Below are positions 42,231 through 54,800 of a stretch of 64,000 nucleotides of DNA, piece by piece. Origin of the DNA: Cygnus atratus (taxonomy: Eukaryota; Chordata; Aves; Anseriformes; Anatidae); assembly GCF_013377495.2 (NCBI RefSeq), contig NC_066375.1:5574001-5638000 (forward strand), given 5' to 3'. The notes under the pieces were generated by a model. That model ran no database searches. It worked only from the letters and a program-made list of their open reading frames with translations, and was not told where the DNA came from. The position numbers were made by a program, and so were the translations under genes. Position 1 is the first letter of the stretch; every line of letters starts with the position of its first letter.

Positions 42231-42236
42231 AAGTTT
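42231..42236 (-). terminator. HNRNPH1: HNRNPH1 polyadenylation signal
   Basis: Minus-strand AATAAA (tttatt on the plus strand), about 620 bp after the HNRNPH1 stop. It implies a 3' UTR of about 650 bp ending near 42210. Confidence 0.75.
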
Positions 42237-42859
42237 CACTTAGCGCAATACACCTAAAAAGGAAATCACAATACAATGAAAGATTAAATCAAGGCCTCAG
42301 AATTTTATACGAACACCAAGACCAAAATCCTAAAGTAGCCGTATTGCGTCTCAACACGTTTCCCCCATTAACTTAAAAAAAAGCTTTAACGTGCCTTACA
42401 GGATATTAAAAGAAATAAACTAGAACTAACATGCCAAATGTTCACTTTGAATTTCAGACACAGCTCCTATATTGTTTCTTTACAAAAAAGCATGTTTTTT
42501 CAACATGTATTCAAAACAGTGTTGGATGTAATATGGTATAAGAGCAACATTTAACATAATTCAAACAGCTTTAACCTAAATACGCTTACTGCTTAAATAC
42601 ACTCCTACAACAAAACTAACTTGAGAAACGCTCAAAATTGTTTAACAGTTATAGTCTTTGCTCAACTTGGTTATTACATCCTAGATGAATGTTCATTTCT
42701 GTATGTTCAAAAAATACTGAACCTGAAAGGTTTTAAAATAACAATCCTGATTTCACTTACAGTAAAGCATAAATCACAAGCTTGTATTGCAAAACTGTTA
42801 AACTTAGTTTTTTGTTTTTTTGTTTTTTAAAAAAGATTTGACCAAAAGTCAGCAATTGG

Positions 42860-45800
42860 TTACATTCCCCAGCCACCACTCATGTTGGACATGTTCGACA
42901 TTCCACCCATGCCGTTCACTCCCATGGACGCACGGTTCCCGCTGCTGTAGTAACTGCTGTTCATGGCGCCCTGACTTCCCGGGTCTAGGGTACAAAAAAG
43001 AGGAGCAGATCAGCAGCCCATTCACACATACAAGATCATCCCTCTTCTCGCTGGGCCTCCTTGGAAATACTTTCTACTTTGCCCAATACTGTAAATCATC
43101 AGATTACATCTCCATATCCCAAGTCAGATGCAGTGTTTGTTCTATTATCCACCTGTTTCTGGAGATTACTCGTCCTCCCCCGCCCATGCACTCCTCGGCC
43201 CACCCCTTCATTATGGTGCATTTATACCAGGTTAGTCTCCAGCCTCCATACTGGAAATTACGTGATCCAATGGCAGTCTGGAGATTGGTATTTCCTACCC
43301 ATCTCTGATTAATTTAGCAAGCTTCCCCCTCTCTCCCCGCCCCGCAACAAATTCCTGCTTTGACTTTATTTCCCTCTACTTCTCAGTCTCGGGTCTCGTG
43401 CCACCCCATTTGTACAGTTACCCTTCAACACCAAGACCTTATGACATGCTAAGCCACAGCAGACTTGGCCCACCTAAAAAACACCGAATAAGTGCTCTTA
43501 CCGTATCCACTCATGCTGCTTTGGCCACCATATCCGCCTCCGTAACCCCCACTCAACTGCTGGTTAGCTGGGCCACCATAACTGGATTGGCTTCCTTTTA
43601 AGTTAAGGATACAAACGTTAAGTACCTGCCTCTAAGAAAGTCTTCCCACTATTGACAATTCCACCCTTTAACTGCTCTGTTCTGGAGATGCTCACTCTCT
43701 AGCCTACTTAATTTTCTTCCAAAGGTAGCAAAGCTCAGAGCTTTGAACACGTTTTTAGAAGCTTTCCTAAATCAAACAACAGGAACTTGCAAGAACCACA
43801 GCAAGAGCTTGGGGTTCTCAAGCACAGCAGGAGGATTTACTTTTGCCCTTCCTATTGCCTGACTATAGATAACAGGACTGATCTGCCGTATAATACACCC
43901 CCCAAGAGACTGAGCATACCCAGCTTCACAGGAGACCACCTGCCCATGGCAGCACCCACCCCTTTAGGGGACAGGCCCCAGGCAGAGGCCTCCTGTTCCA
44001 CACTGCTTATCCAGCACATCCGCGCTGTGCTGCGGCAGGCAGGAGGCCTCCCTCCACTTTAGCTTACTAACCACAGCTCTTCACCTATTACTTTACTCCC
44101 ACAGAACCTTTCTGTAGTTAAAAACATCAGCATTACTTTAATCATTTTGTAATCAAAATACCACAATAGCAGCAGGATGTCCACACGCATACTGTACCTC
44201 CCGCCTCCCCTCCCACCCTCAAAGAAACCCCAAAACACCAACCACCACCTTTAAGGTCTAAGAAACCAGGAAGTAAGGTATCAGGAAGGGTATCTGCTTT
44301 AAAGACAAGCCACTTCAGACTTGTGCTGCCAATGCACATTTTAGACTCTGAACAGTTCTGGAGTTCACTAGAGCAATGCACTTCCCCCGAATTTGAGAAA
44401 GGTTTTCCTGCACCAAGACCAAGCTTGAATGACAGATCACACAACAGATACACCTTCCGTCACCTAACTGTATTCGTGTCTCAAAATAAAAAACAAACAG
44501 GGGGAGGGAAGATGGGATATAAATAGGACAGGTATTTCCCATTACACCGCGCTCCCAGGAGCCACTCATCCCATCACACACACTCACATTCAGCACCACA
44601 GTTTATTCAACCTATTAATAGTTCAAATGTATTCCCAAAAGGTTTATATACCTGGCAATGTGCTAGTGTTCCAATCTTGAACTACCCCTTCCGATTCCTT
44701 GACTGTGTGATTAAGACAGAATGTTGAATTTCAGTTTTTATGCCAGGCATAGAATAAGCAGGAGCTGTACAAAATTAGCCAGCTTCGTTAAACATGAAGT
44801 GCTTTTTAAGAAGTGCAGTTAGACATACCCATTGCTCCCATCATTTGACTGCCATAGGCACCACCACTTCCTCCTGCTGTAGAATTCAAGAAGAGTTCTA
44901 CGTATCTGTGTTCTGGAAGAAAAAATAGTTTGCATGAGAGCATTTCACGCCAAACTCACTGCAAGGCTGCAACAGAACGCCTGGCATTCCACCTGCAGCA
45001 GGCACAGCGCACTGCAGTCCTGCAGCTTCCCCAGAGCCACGCACTCCCAACAGCCATACTTACGCATATTTGCTTTGTCTTTGGACATAGCGGCCACCGC
45101 GTCCTCATGAGTAGCGAATTCAACGTCTGCCTCTCCAGTCACTCTGCCATCTGGTCCAATTTCAATGTGTACTCTTACAGGGTTCAGAGGTGAGAAGAAC
45201 TACATACAAAATACGCAGAGATTAAAACGCACCAATATAGCGCGATTCGGCTCTACAGCAAGTTGTTCTCTCAAAAGGAACACTTGCTAACAGCAGCACA
45301 GGTAACGCTTCCAGCAATGATCACAGCATTTTAAGCTAAGTTAAGAGAACGGCAGATCTGGAACTCACGTTGTAGATGTCGTTCTCCGTCGCTCTGTAAG
45401 GCAGACCTCTCATGTGGACACAGTGGCCAGTCGTGCTCTGGAAGGTGGACGTCCCGTCGCCGTATCTGTGGTCCGACATTCCTGCAGAGAAGAGAGTCCA
45501 TTCTAGGTCTTTCAGATGTATTTAAGTTTCTGTTCTATATGTATTGAAAGTTAGTTACTATTCCTATTAGAGATCCCTTACCTCTTCCAAATCTATCAGA
45601 ACCAAAACCATAGCCATCGTTATACCCATTGTAGTCATCGTAACCTCCATAACCTATGAACAGATCGGACAACACGTTTATTTTAACTGCAGAAAGATCC
45701 GCACGTACATATAAACACACGGCACAACACAGATGAGAAAGTTCCATTTCTTACGGGAGAAATAAAGCCAAGCACATCTACCAACCAGCGGTTACAGAGC

Positions 45801-48800
45801 ACGGAAGACAATCACTCCAAGTGGTGCTGCTTCTCAGCTGAGCAGCTCCCTCTTGGGCTTCATATACTTACCTCCTCCATAAGCTCCACGCCTCATTCTT
45901 TCCAAGCCACTTCCTCTACCAAGACTGTTATATCCCCGTGTCAGACCAGGTCTGTCGTAAGGACCTGGTCTCTGCATCGCCATCAGCTTGCGTGGAGGGT
46001 CATAGTGAGTGCGCACTTCTGCTCGGCTACTCTTGAAGATCTCAATGTACCTAAAATTTGTTTCCACAGGAAGTAGTCAGTCGTAAATTCCTTCCACAAC
46101 AGACCTCACAATTTCACATTTTTACAAGTCATTTAGTCATAGCCTTGAAACTGGCAGTAGATTTTAAGCCAGATTTCTTTACATTATGTAGGCAATGACA
46201 TACTACTAAAACCACTACTTTACTTTCGAATTAGTGTATTTTCAAGAAATTACGATTACTGAAGGGTTTACATGCTCCTCATACATCACAGTATCCCAAC
46301 CTTAAGGGTGGGGGAGCAAGACTGATTCCCCACCCCCCTCCCCAAATTTAAGGTGTTAGTCAAAAAATGTAGGAGGGACCAACGTCCACTCAACTCAGCA
46401 CTGTTTTGCTCATGTGGCAATATAAACAGAGGGTTAAAAACCCAGCCTCCACCAAGATTTTAACCCATCAGGATGCTACAAAAAGCTCTGCATGTGCTAA
46501 TGAACCCAGCCTATGCTTCAGTGATTCAGCGTAGGCAAGAAGTGCATGCTTCAACGAAAAATAGTCACAAGTAAAATAGAATAAAAACCCTTTGTGACAA
46601 TTTCTTGAAAGCTATGCTTATTACATTGAAGATTAATAAATACAGTAAGAAAATTTGTTACATTTCAACTTATAAAACAAGTTTAGAAATTATCACATTT
46701 TCTTATGGTAATAAGAGTACTGTGCATGTCTTTAGAGCTAAAGGCATAATTGGTGCTATTTGAGAAGTTAAAGCCATAGTCTCTCAACTTTGTTGCTTTC
46801 AAGCTATCAGTTTTGCACTCCTCCAGTATTACCGTGTTTTCAAAGCATGGTTAAGCTTAGCCCAGTTTTATCCTTGGTTTTGGACCAATTTAGACAGTCT
46901 GTGCCGTATGTACAGTAGTAACACCTTGAACTTGTGACCACGTTTGAGACCAATATCCAAATAGAAATAGCATTTTTAACACTTTCAGAAGAGAGAATAT
47001 GGATTTAATTGTTTACCATAAGAAAAGTGACATATCCAACCAACCATCCATCCCCACCTGTGCCCTATTCTTTCCTTGTGTTTCTTTAGAGCCTTTTCAG
47101 CTATTTCCTGTGAAGCAAACTGCACGAAGGCCTCCCCCGTACTCCTCCCCTGGAAGTCCACCGGCAATGTTATCCCATTTGGCACGATTTCCAACCCTTC
47201 AACCCAAGGACAAATAACCCCAGTAGGGGGCAATATTAACATCACAAGCCCAGTCATGAGTTTTTCTTATAGCTTTAAATACACCAGAATTTTAATATTT
47301 GTAAGAGAATGGTATGCTGATTCTAGAACACTAGAAGAAAAAGCATGTCAACAAAAAATCCATGATTGCATACCATTCAGATTATGTTCTTAACCCACCC
47401 TGCAGAGCACAGCCAAGTTCTGAGTGTCAAGTACAACTCCTCAGATAGGGCATCTAATGCAGGGTGCATTAAGAAGTTCACAACTATTTAAAACCTCTTC
47501 AATTCTGTGAAAGTATTTAAGATGAACTTTTAAATGTAACAGATTCAAACACAGCAAGTTAAACAACTTCACAGTTAACAAGTATTTTTTACTAGAAGTC
47601 AGGTTAAATAGTCTTATGCAAATATTAAGTTCCAGTATTATTTTTATCCTTAAATAAAAATAATGAATTTCAAAAAGTATTAGCGCTTATGAACAGAAGA
47701 GGTACATTTTGTATATTAAGCACAGTAACAGCATTTAAAAGTTTATACCACTTAGCCATATAAAAAACAACTTAAAACGCACACGCTTTGGAATTGCTCT
47801 TGTTCACATTATTACTGATTCAGAATACACAAAAAACAACTTCTGAATTTGTAAAGCTAACAATATTTCTAAAAATTTAAGAAAAACAATAAGCTCAATC
47901 ATATCTAAAAGGCTTGTTAAGGCAAAACATTCTAGCCAGTTTTAACAGTTAGATAGTTACTACTTCAAAAATACTGACACGTTCAATCCTAGGTAACTGA
48001 ACAGATTTTATCCTTAGCATTTATAATAGCATTCCAACTGCTAAAAATAAACATACAACAGCTGCAAGAAAGTGAGAATTAAGGGTCAACACAAGACATT
48101 ATCTCTTCATCCATAAAGACTTTAAGCTATACTATATCAAGGGCTTTTTTCCCCTGGGAAGTGGGGAGGGGGGAAAATCCATACTTGGGTAGAGTTGAGC
48201 AAGATGTTTTTTCCCCCTCGGGTATTACTCCCTACTAAATGTTTAAGAAATCATGGGCACGATATACTGTCTTCCTCATCCTGCTCATTACACTGGGCCC
48301 AGCACTAATGGCATTCTATATCCTTCACGTAAGATGAAAATAGCAGCGTGAACTAGCTAAGACTGGGTAGAAAGATCCTCCTACTTGGTCACTTAGTAGA
48401 AAAAAAAGTTTTCTGCTTACTTACATTTATCCTTATTTGCAACAGTATGCCGCACTAAGTATAAATTAGGACAGCTTCTGGAGACTTCCTCGGTTATTTA
48501 GTAAGAGAATACTTAATAAATTCATCTCTTGAGCCCATATAACTAATGGAGAAATACTTATTTACTTTTATTACACATCATTGTACTGTTAACACACTAC
48601 CGGGCGGTGTGGTTTTGGGGGGTTTGTTTGTTTTTAAAGTATAGACCAATAGCGCTACAGCTAGTACTTTTACCCCACATACCTGAAAAAAACTGTACAA
48701 TTTCTTCTTTACTACAGCCAAATGGGAGTCCTCTAAGACGTACAAAACCATCATTAGCCGTATCAGGGCTGTTGGGACCAGTATGCTTCAGAACCCAATC

Positions 48801-50021
48801 CATTTCAACGTTGTTTGACTTGAAAACTGTAAAAGGCACTTAGAATTAATGCATTCTGGAACGCTCAACGGTTTTAAAAGTCATTTGCCTTGAAACTAGT
48901 CAATTTATGATACGCAAGTCCATTTGTCCTTTCACATGCATTTTAAAGACAAAACAACAGTTAACAAAAAACCCATCAAGTACAAATACATCTAGTCAGT
49001 TACTAGACCAAATCAAACCTTCAACATATCTGTGTCCCATTGTTTCTCTGTCCTTTTTCAGTGCCAATTTCACATCCTCTTCTGATTCAAGCTCAGCAAA
49101 TGCTTCTCCACTTGGTCTGCCCTCCCTTGTGTAGATGAAACGGATACCTAAAGCCCCATTTAGAATTTTGCAGTCTAAAAAAAACAAACAGGAATTGATT
49201 TAATTTTTAGAGGAACATGATGGCTTTAAAAGTTTCAGGTAACCTAAAAGGAAAAAAATTACTTAACTTCTACAAAACAAAGATAGCGTACTTGTTACAA
49301 GTTTATTGGTCCTTGTCTGGAAAATAAGGGCCTGGCTAAAATGAACTTATCCTTCTCTTCAAGTCTATTATTATGAAAACATTAGGGATAAATACAGATC
49401 AGCTATTTTTAAAGCTTTACTGCCTCAAGTCAAGTCAAGTGTTCTTCTTTTGATCATAGGTGACTTCAGACTTTCTGATCAGGATGAAGCACGACAAATA
49501 GTAAAAATCAAGTGCAGGCATAACGAACTAAATCAGGACCAAACCCCTTGTACCAAATTCCTGAAATAGTAAACCTATTACAGCAGCATCAAGAATTAAA
49601 TTAATTTAATTAAGCCTGAAACAAGAGTTTTGAGATTTTCCTTCAAATGAAGGCTTCTTTCTTCCACCTGCTCAAGAACAGAAGGCAGTTGTGGTTGTTC
49701 CTGCAACACAGCTGCAGCTACTTGTGTCCTGTCCCAACTAACTGAAGCATGGCTGTCCACACTGAATTCTAGCTAGGGCACTTGTTTCTTTACAAACTTC
49801 ACTGGATACTGGAACTACACCAAAACTTCTGCTACTACTCATTGCAATATTCCTGCTGCTAGAGCTTCCCTGAAAGAACCCCAAGGAGCCCCTGTCCCCA
49901 GCCCCCCATTCCCTCAGTTCCACTTACCAGAGAAAAACCTCTGCACCTCCTCAGTGGAGCAGGACCAGGGCAGCCCCCTCACTTTCACCACGTATCCCTC
50001 GCTGCTCTCCGTGTTCAGCAT
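42860..50021 (-). CDS. HNRNPH1: Heterogeneous nuclear ribonucleoprotein H1
   Basis: An RNA-binding splicing regulator that recognises G-tracts through quasi-RRM domains. Minus-strand coding exons: 50021-49928 (exon acceptor at 50065), 49174-49019, 48826-48683, 47196-47058, 46050-45872, 45653-45582, 45481-45369, 45199-45064, 44912-44829, 43594-43502, 42984-42860. They total 1335 nt, 444 residues, with no frameshift (human 449). qRRM1 is about residues 9-90 (GYVVKVRGLPWSC), qRRM2 about 110-188 (GFVRLRGLPFGCSKEEIVQ) and qRRM3 about 285-360 (HCVHMRGLPYRATENDI). The glycine-tyrosine segments are GYGGYDDYNGYNDGYGF and GGYGGGYGGQSSMSGY. The C-terminus ends MSGGWGM. The start MLNTESSEGYVV aligns with the human start, but the frame is open upstream to the exon acceptor. 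The optional DLNYCF insert of some mammalian isoforms is not visible before exon 45481. H1 rather than F or H2 is inferred from the RUFY1 neighbour and intron-rich structure. Confidence 0.95.
43170..48180 (-). promoter_or_regulatory. HNRNPH1: G-tract clusters in HNRNPH1 introns
   Basis: On the transcribed strand several introns carry runs of GGG or longer: about 46347-46325 (ggggaggggggtgggg), about 44222-44200 (gagggtgggaggggaggcgg), about 43345-43323 (gcggggcggggagagagggg) and 43185-43175. hnRNP H binds such tracts and alters nearby splicing. They are plausible autoregulatory elements, but no site is proven here. Confidence 0.4.
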
Positions 50022-50099
50022 CACATTGGAGGTCAGGTTGGGCTCCGCCTCGGTTTCTGTGGTAGCTGGAGAAAACCAAAGCAGGCTCCTTGAGACGCT

Positions 50100-50960
50100 G
50101 CGGGGCACAGCTGCCACCCACACCCCCTCAGAGCACCCGGCGGCCCCCCGGCCCCGGGCCCGCCCGCCCCCGAGCCTCCTCTACCTCGGACCGCTGCCCG
50201 CCTCACACACACGGAGCCGCTCCCGCCCGGCGCACGCCTGGCCCACCCGCCCGGCCCGCGCCCAGCCCCCGTCCCCGCACGCACACATGGTGGGGCTCCG
50301 CGCTGGTTCTAGGGCTCCGAGCCTGATCCGCTGTCCGGAGAGCGCCTAGTCCCGGTCAGGCGGCAGCAAGCGGGCGAGCCTGTGGCGAGAGCGCGCTAGG
50401 AAATGGCGGCGGGTGCTCCCGCTTCCGCTGGGCCGGCCCTTCCGTCGCACAAAGCGCCCCGGCCCGGCCCCACGCGCCGCCCGACGGCCGGCAGCCCCCG
50501 GCGGGGCGACGCCGCGCTCCTGCCCGGCTCGGGGCCCCGGGGGGCGGCGGAGCAGGGGCTGCGGGCCCCGCCGCGTGCCTGGGGACGGGGCGCGGAGCGC
50601 ATGCGCGCCGCCACCCGGAGGGCCTCTGCCCCCCTCCCCGCGGGCCCCTCCTGCGCATGCTCAGTAGCGCCACCGCGCCGGGCCGCGAACCCCTACGCAC
50701 ACCTTCCCCGCGCCGCTCCCGCCAGGTTGCGCATGCGTCCTCGCTAAGCTACGCTTCACCCCCCCCCCGGCCCGCCCGCCCGCCCCCCCCTCCGTCCCCG
50801 GTGGGTTGTGCGCATGCGTCGCCTGCCTCCTGCGCTGAACAAAGCCGAGGCGCTGCCTCCCGCGCCGAGCCGCCGCGCATGCGCCTCAGAGCGGCGCGGG
50901 CCGCGCGGCGCTTCCCGCCCCCCGCAGCAACGGGCACGTCTGGCTGCACGAGAGGCGTGC
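50100..50960 (-). promoter_or_regulatory. HNRNPH1: CpG-island promoter of canonical HNRNPH1
   Basis: About 0.85 kb of extreme GC/CpG content directly upstream of the first recognised HNRNPH1 coding exon. It contains a YY1-type aaatggcggc (50401-50410) and five NRF1-type sites around gcgcatgcgc. A non-coding first exon must start here for the short form. I could not fix its donor with confidence; one candidate is gag|gtagag, minus strand, near 50186. Confidence 0.7.
50597..50884. promoter_or_regulatory. Cluster of five NRF1-type sites
   Basis: gcgcatgcgc at 50597-50606, tgcgcatgc at 50652-50660, tgcgcatgcgt at 50728-50738, tgcgcatgcg at 50809-50818 and gcgcatgcgc at 50875-50884. Two are the perfect palindrome and the others are close variants. 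The spacing is about 60-80 bp. Confidence 0.75.
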
Positions 50961-50976
50961 GGGAAGCAGCACTTAC

Positions 50977-51036
50977 CAGCTTCAAATGCTGACGCTACCC
51001 CGCGTGAAACAATCTGCTCGCTTCGGTCACTGAAGC
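50977..51036 (-). CDS. HNRNPH1: Predicted 60-nt cassette exon of extended HNRNPH1
   Basis: The minus strand shows an acceptor (acaccag|gcttcag) and a strong donor (gctg|gtaagt) enclosing exactly 60 nt. In phase 1 it reads FSDRSEQIVSRGVASAFEA between split codons, with no stop. It joins in frame both to the upstream exon 58431-58383 and to the HNRNPH1 exon starting at 50065. It can be skipped without changing frame. The call is from sequence only; I do not recognise the peptide. Confidence 0.5.
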
Positions 51037-51638
51037 CTGGTGTGTTTGTAGGAGATGGGGGAAAGAAGAGACACGGGTCACAATTATCATAATGAAAAGG
51101 AAACTAGAACTCCCTCCCATCTCCTCCAAACACACCGGACCGAGCTCGGTCTCGCCCTGAACCTCCCTGGCACGGAGACGAGCAGTTACCGGGGGTAACC
51201 AGCAGCACAGCCTCTGGCAGCGGCACCCAGACGTGTTAGCCAAGCTTCCTCAACCCCTTTCCTTACACCACCAGGACCAAGCAGTTCATGCCTCAACCAG
51301 TGCCCACAGAGGTAACAGAGCGCCCATGCCAGGAGTTAAAGCGGACTCTGAAGCCCCGGGCATGTCAACGCTGCTGCTGGAATTGGAGCTGCGAGGCAGG
51401 GCTGCTCCCAAGGGCACCCGCATATATTTCATTCATGCATGCTTCCTTTCCAGTCAATAACAAAATTAACATACAGCTTTAGGTTGAGATGCTTCACTGA
51501 CTGCAAATCTGCATTGCCTCATATTTCCGTAACTACGTAAAACATTTAATTTATCGGATCACAATTCAAACTACAAAAAGCAGGAGACTTTTTGGGAAAA
51601 AAAATTGCTCTGGAGTTGAGGTCTGGAACGCAAGCAAC

Positions 51639-51899
51639 ATGGGGGAACTCACTGAAGTTGATGCAAATCAGACCAGCAAGTCAAGCAGTAACTTCCTGAA
51701 GGAAGCCGCTCTTAAAATTTCCCTCGCTCAACACCCATTTCAAAAAAGCCCTGCAGCAGAGGCTGGGCGGAGGCAGGAGCGGGGGGGAGCAGGCAGAGGC
51801 TGCGCGGGAGGCAGCAGGAGGCAGCCCTCCCCTCCCGCCCACCGCTTGGCGGGAGACTTAAAGCAGGCAGGAGCAGCCAGCTGCCCTCAGCGCCCCACC
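51639..51899 (+). other. DCK2: Open in-frame leader upstream of DCK2 start
   Basis: The frame stays open from an ATG at 51639 straight into the DCK2 start at 51900, giving a possible 87-residue extension. The peptide is low-complexity and not recognised (glycine, arginine and serine rich near its end). The region is probably promoter or 5' UTR. Confidence 0.3.
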
Positions 51900-54800
51900 A
51901 TGTCCACCCCTGCCAAGCGGCGCTGCTGCGGCCCCAGCGGCTCCCTCGACTCCAGCTTCCAGAAGCGCCTCAAGAAGATTTCCATCGAGGGGAACATCGG
52001 TGAGCGCGGCGGCGGAGGGGGGCGGGATGCGGGGCTCCAGCCTCAGGACAGGGGAGCCCTGAGGGAACGATCTGAAGGGGGGAAGGGGAAATCCTCCTCC
52101 AGCCCCACTGACCCGCGGGATGGCAGCTGTATCCCGACAAAGGCACCAGCCCCAACGGGTGGCCACCCGCTGCCACCTGGCCGTGCCCCCGCTCCCCTCA
52201 GGAGGCTCAGAAACTAGCGCCATGGCAGGGGCAGGACCCCGCCGTCCCCAGCAGCCTCCCTGACCAAGGACAGGCCGGTGGCCATTACAGTGGGGACACG
52301 GAGCCCCTGCTGACAGCCAACCCCCGGGGACTGGGCACCGGGCACGGAGCCAGCCCGCCTCCCGCCCAACGCCCCCCCCCCCGCGCGGAGCTGGGCTGCT
52401 GCCGGGACCGGCCGCGCGCTCCCGCTCGCCTCAGAACCCCCCGCGTTCACGCGCCCGTCCCGCCCGCGGCTCCACGGGGAACACGCGCCGCGCATGCGCG
52501 CAGCCTCCCCGCTCTCCCGCGGCCCGCCAACAATGCGGCGCCGGCCCCGCCCCGCGGGCAGCCTGCTCCTAAAATGGCGGCTCCCCAGGCCCTGTCACGG
52601 CCCCGCCACCGCCTCCTCCTCGCCCGGCCCCACCACGGCCGCCTGGCGCCGCAGATTAGCGCCGTTTTCTCGGAAATCCGCTCGATTTCGCTGCGTCTGG
52701 TCCTGCTCCGAGCGGCTTCCAAGCTGCAAGCACGCAGCTCGGCACCTCCACGCTGCCAAAAGGCAGCCCGCATCTCTTACACCTCCCAACTGCTGCTGAG
52801 GGTCAGTCAGCAAGACCACTCTCATCCACACCCTGAGTAAACTTCACAAATCTTTTGCAGCTGCAGGGAAGTCTACATTTGTCAGGCTACTTGAGAAACA
52901 CAGCGATGAATGGGAGGTAATCCCTGAACCTATTGCCAAGTGGTGCAACATTCAGACAGCTGAAGATGAGTATGAGGTAGGTGCACCGCACTTGGGAAGC
53001 ATGAGATGGGCACATAAACTGAACTGACTGGCCAAGGAACACGTCAAGATTCACCTAATTAGACACTCAGACTGCCACAGCCACTTGCAAGATACTATTC
53101 AATGCATCGGCCAAGTAGTCATCCCCCACTCCACAGGGATCATTCTCAAAGCCAGTGATAGACCTACTCTAAAAAAAAAAGTCAAAGACAGCTTCTCAGT
53201 TTAGAAAAATCTTGTTTCTGTGCCTAAGTCACTTCCTTTTTAGGAAGGATCACATACCAGAATTCTGGATTAAGAAAAAGGAGTAAAAACTTGCAAATAT
53301 ACTGGGTATTAAGCCTTGTCCCCAAAATACACTGGTTATTAAGTCTTCTCTCTTGTACCCCTAGGAGCTTTCAACATCTCAGAAGAATGGAGGAAATCTA
53401 CTTCAAATGCTGTATGATAAGCCCACAAGATGGGCTTACACTTTTCAGACTTACGCTTGCTTGAGCCGAGTAAGGGCACAATTAAAACCCATCTCAGCCA
53501 AATTATACGAAGCAGAACATCAGTGCAATTTTTTGAGAGATCTGTGTACAGTGACAGGTAATTACTCTCACAATGCAACCAGTTTAAGTAGTTCAATTTT
53601 GTCATTCCTAGCATGACACTTAATGCCTTTCCTTGCAGATACGTGTTTGCTTCTAACCTGTTTGAATCTGGAAACATCAATGAAACAGAGTGGACTATCT
53701 ATCAGGACTGGCAACACATGGCTTTTGAATCAGTATGAACCTGATATAGAACTGGATGGCATCATCTACCTCAGAACCACACCTCAGGTATACCCAAGTA
53801 TATCCATGACATACTGCAGTGACTAACACCACACTAGCATTTTGTTCTCCAGAAGTTACAGGAAGCCTACAGTAACTTCACATTAGATTCAGATCAAACT
53901 GAACACCCTCCTTTCTGAGCTGCTATTCTGATGCCAGCAAACGCTGTAGTTAACTAACATCTACCACTCAGTAAGCTTCTGCATAAGTAAGACTTCAGTA
54001 AGACTCTGTAAGACTTTCTGCATAAAGTTTCACTTCCAAACCACAGTATAAGGGAAGGAAAATCTTTTAGTAAGAACTGACTTTTTTCTTAGCCAAGGAT
54101 TAAAGTGCTCCCATTCTAATGCTTGTGACACTTCAATACATTCATCATAAGGACTGTCAGTTCTCTGCTTAATACTGGCATACTAAACATCCTCATACTC
54201 AGGTATCCAAAGCAAGTCACCCAGTAAAAAAAAAAAAAATGCTCTCTAGTTAAGGAATAACCTGTAGATACCCTCATTCATAATTGAATATGTACTATTT
54301 GCCATCTTATTTTTTAATCTGTTAAGAATTAATTCTGATTTAAGGACCGCTTGATCAATTTAGTTCATTTAGCCTTTTAACACATTATTAATGTCCAGGC
54401 TTGCATTTTTTTCAGAAATGCATGGAAAGGCTGCAGACAAGGGGAAGAGAAGAGGAACAAGGAATTGAGCTTGAGTATTTGGAAAACCTCCACTATAAAC
54501 ATGAACGTGGCTTTATGAAAGAACTCTGAGGTATGAACCCATTTTCCCTATACCACCAGAATAGCTTTGATCTGTTACCATAAAAGCAGCAGAACACTGA
54601 AATCAAAAACTAGTGGCTTATTCAAGTTTCAGCTTACAGGCAAGGCTCTTTTCTACCTCATGCTAAAGTTGATTAGGGGTAAAACAGATTTAAGTTTAGC
54701 CTTACTCAGTAAGGAAGGACTTGCATTAAGCATTACCTTCAACTAAAAAGCTACATAATTTAACTTTTCTCCAGAAAGGATTTCAATTTGGTAACAGTAC

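Noticed and set aside
50356..50992. Several GC-rich open frames of 70-115 codons on both strands
   Set aside because: All are compositional by-products of the CpG island; none carries a recognised motif.
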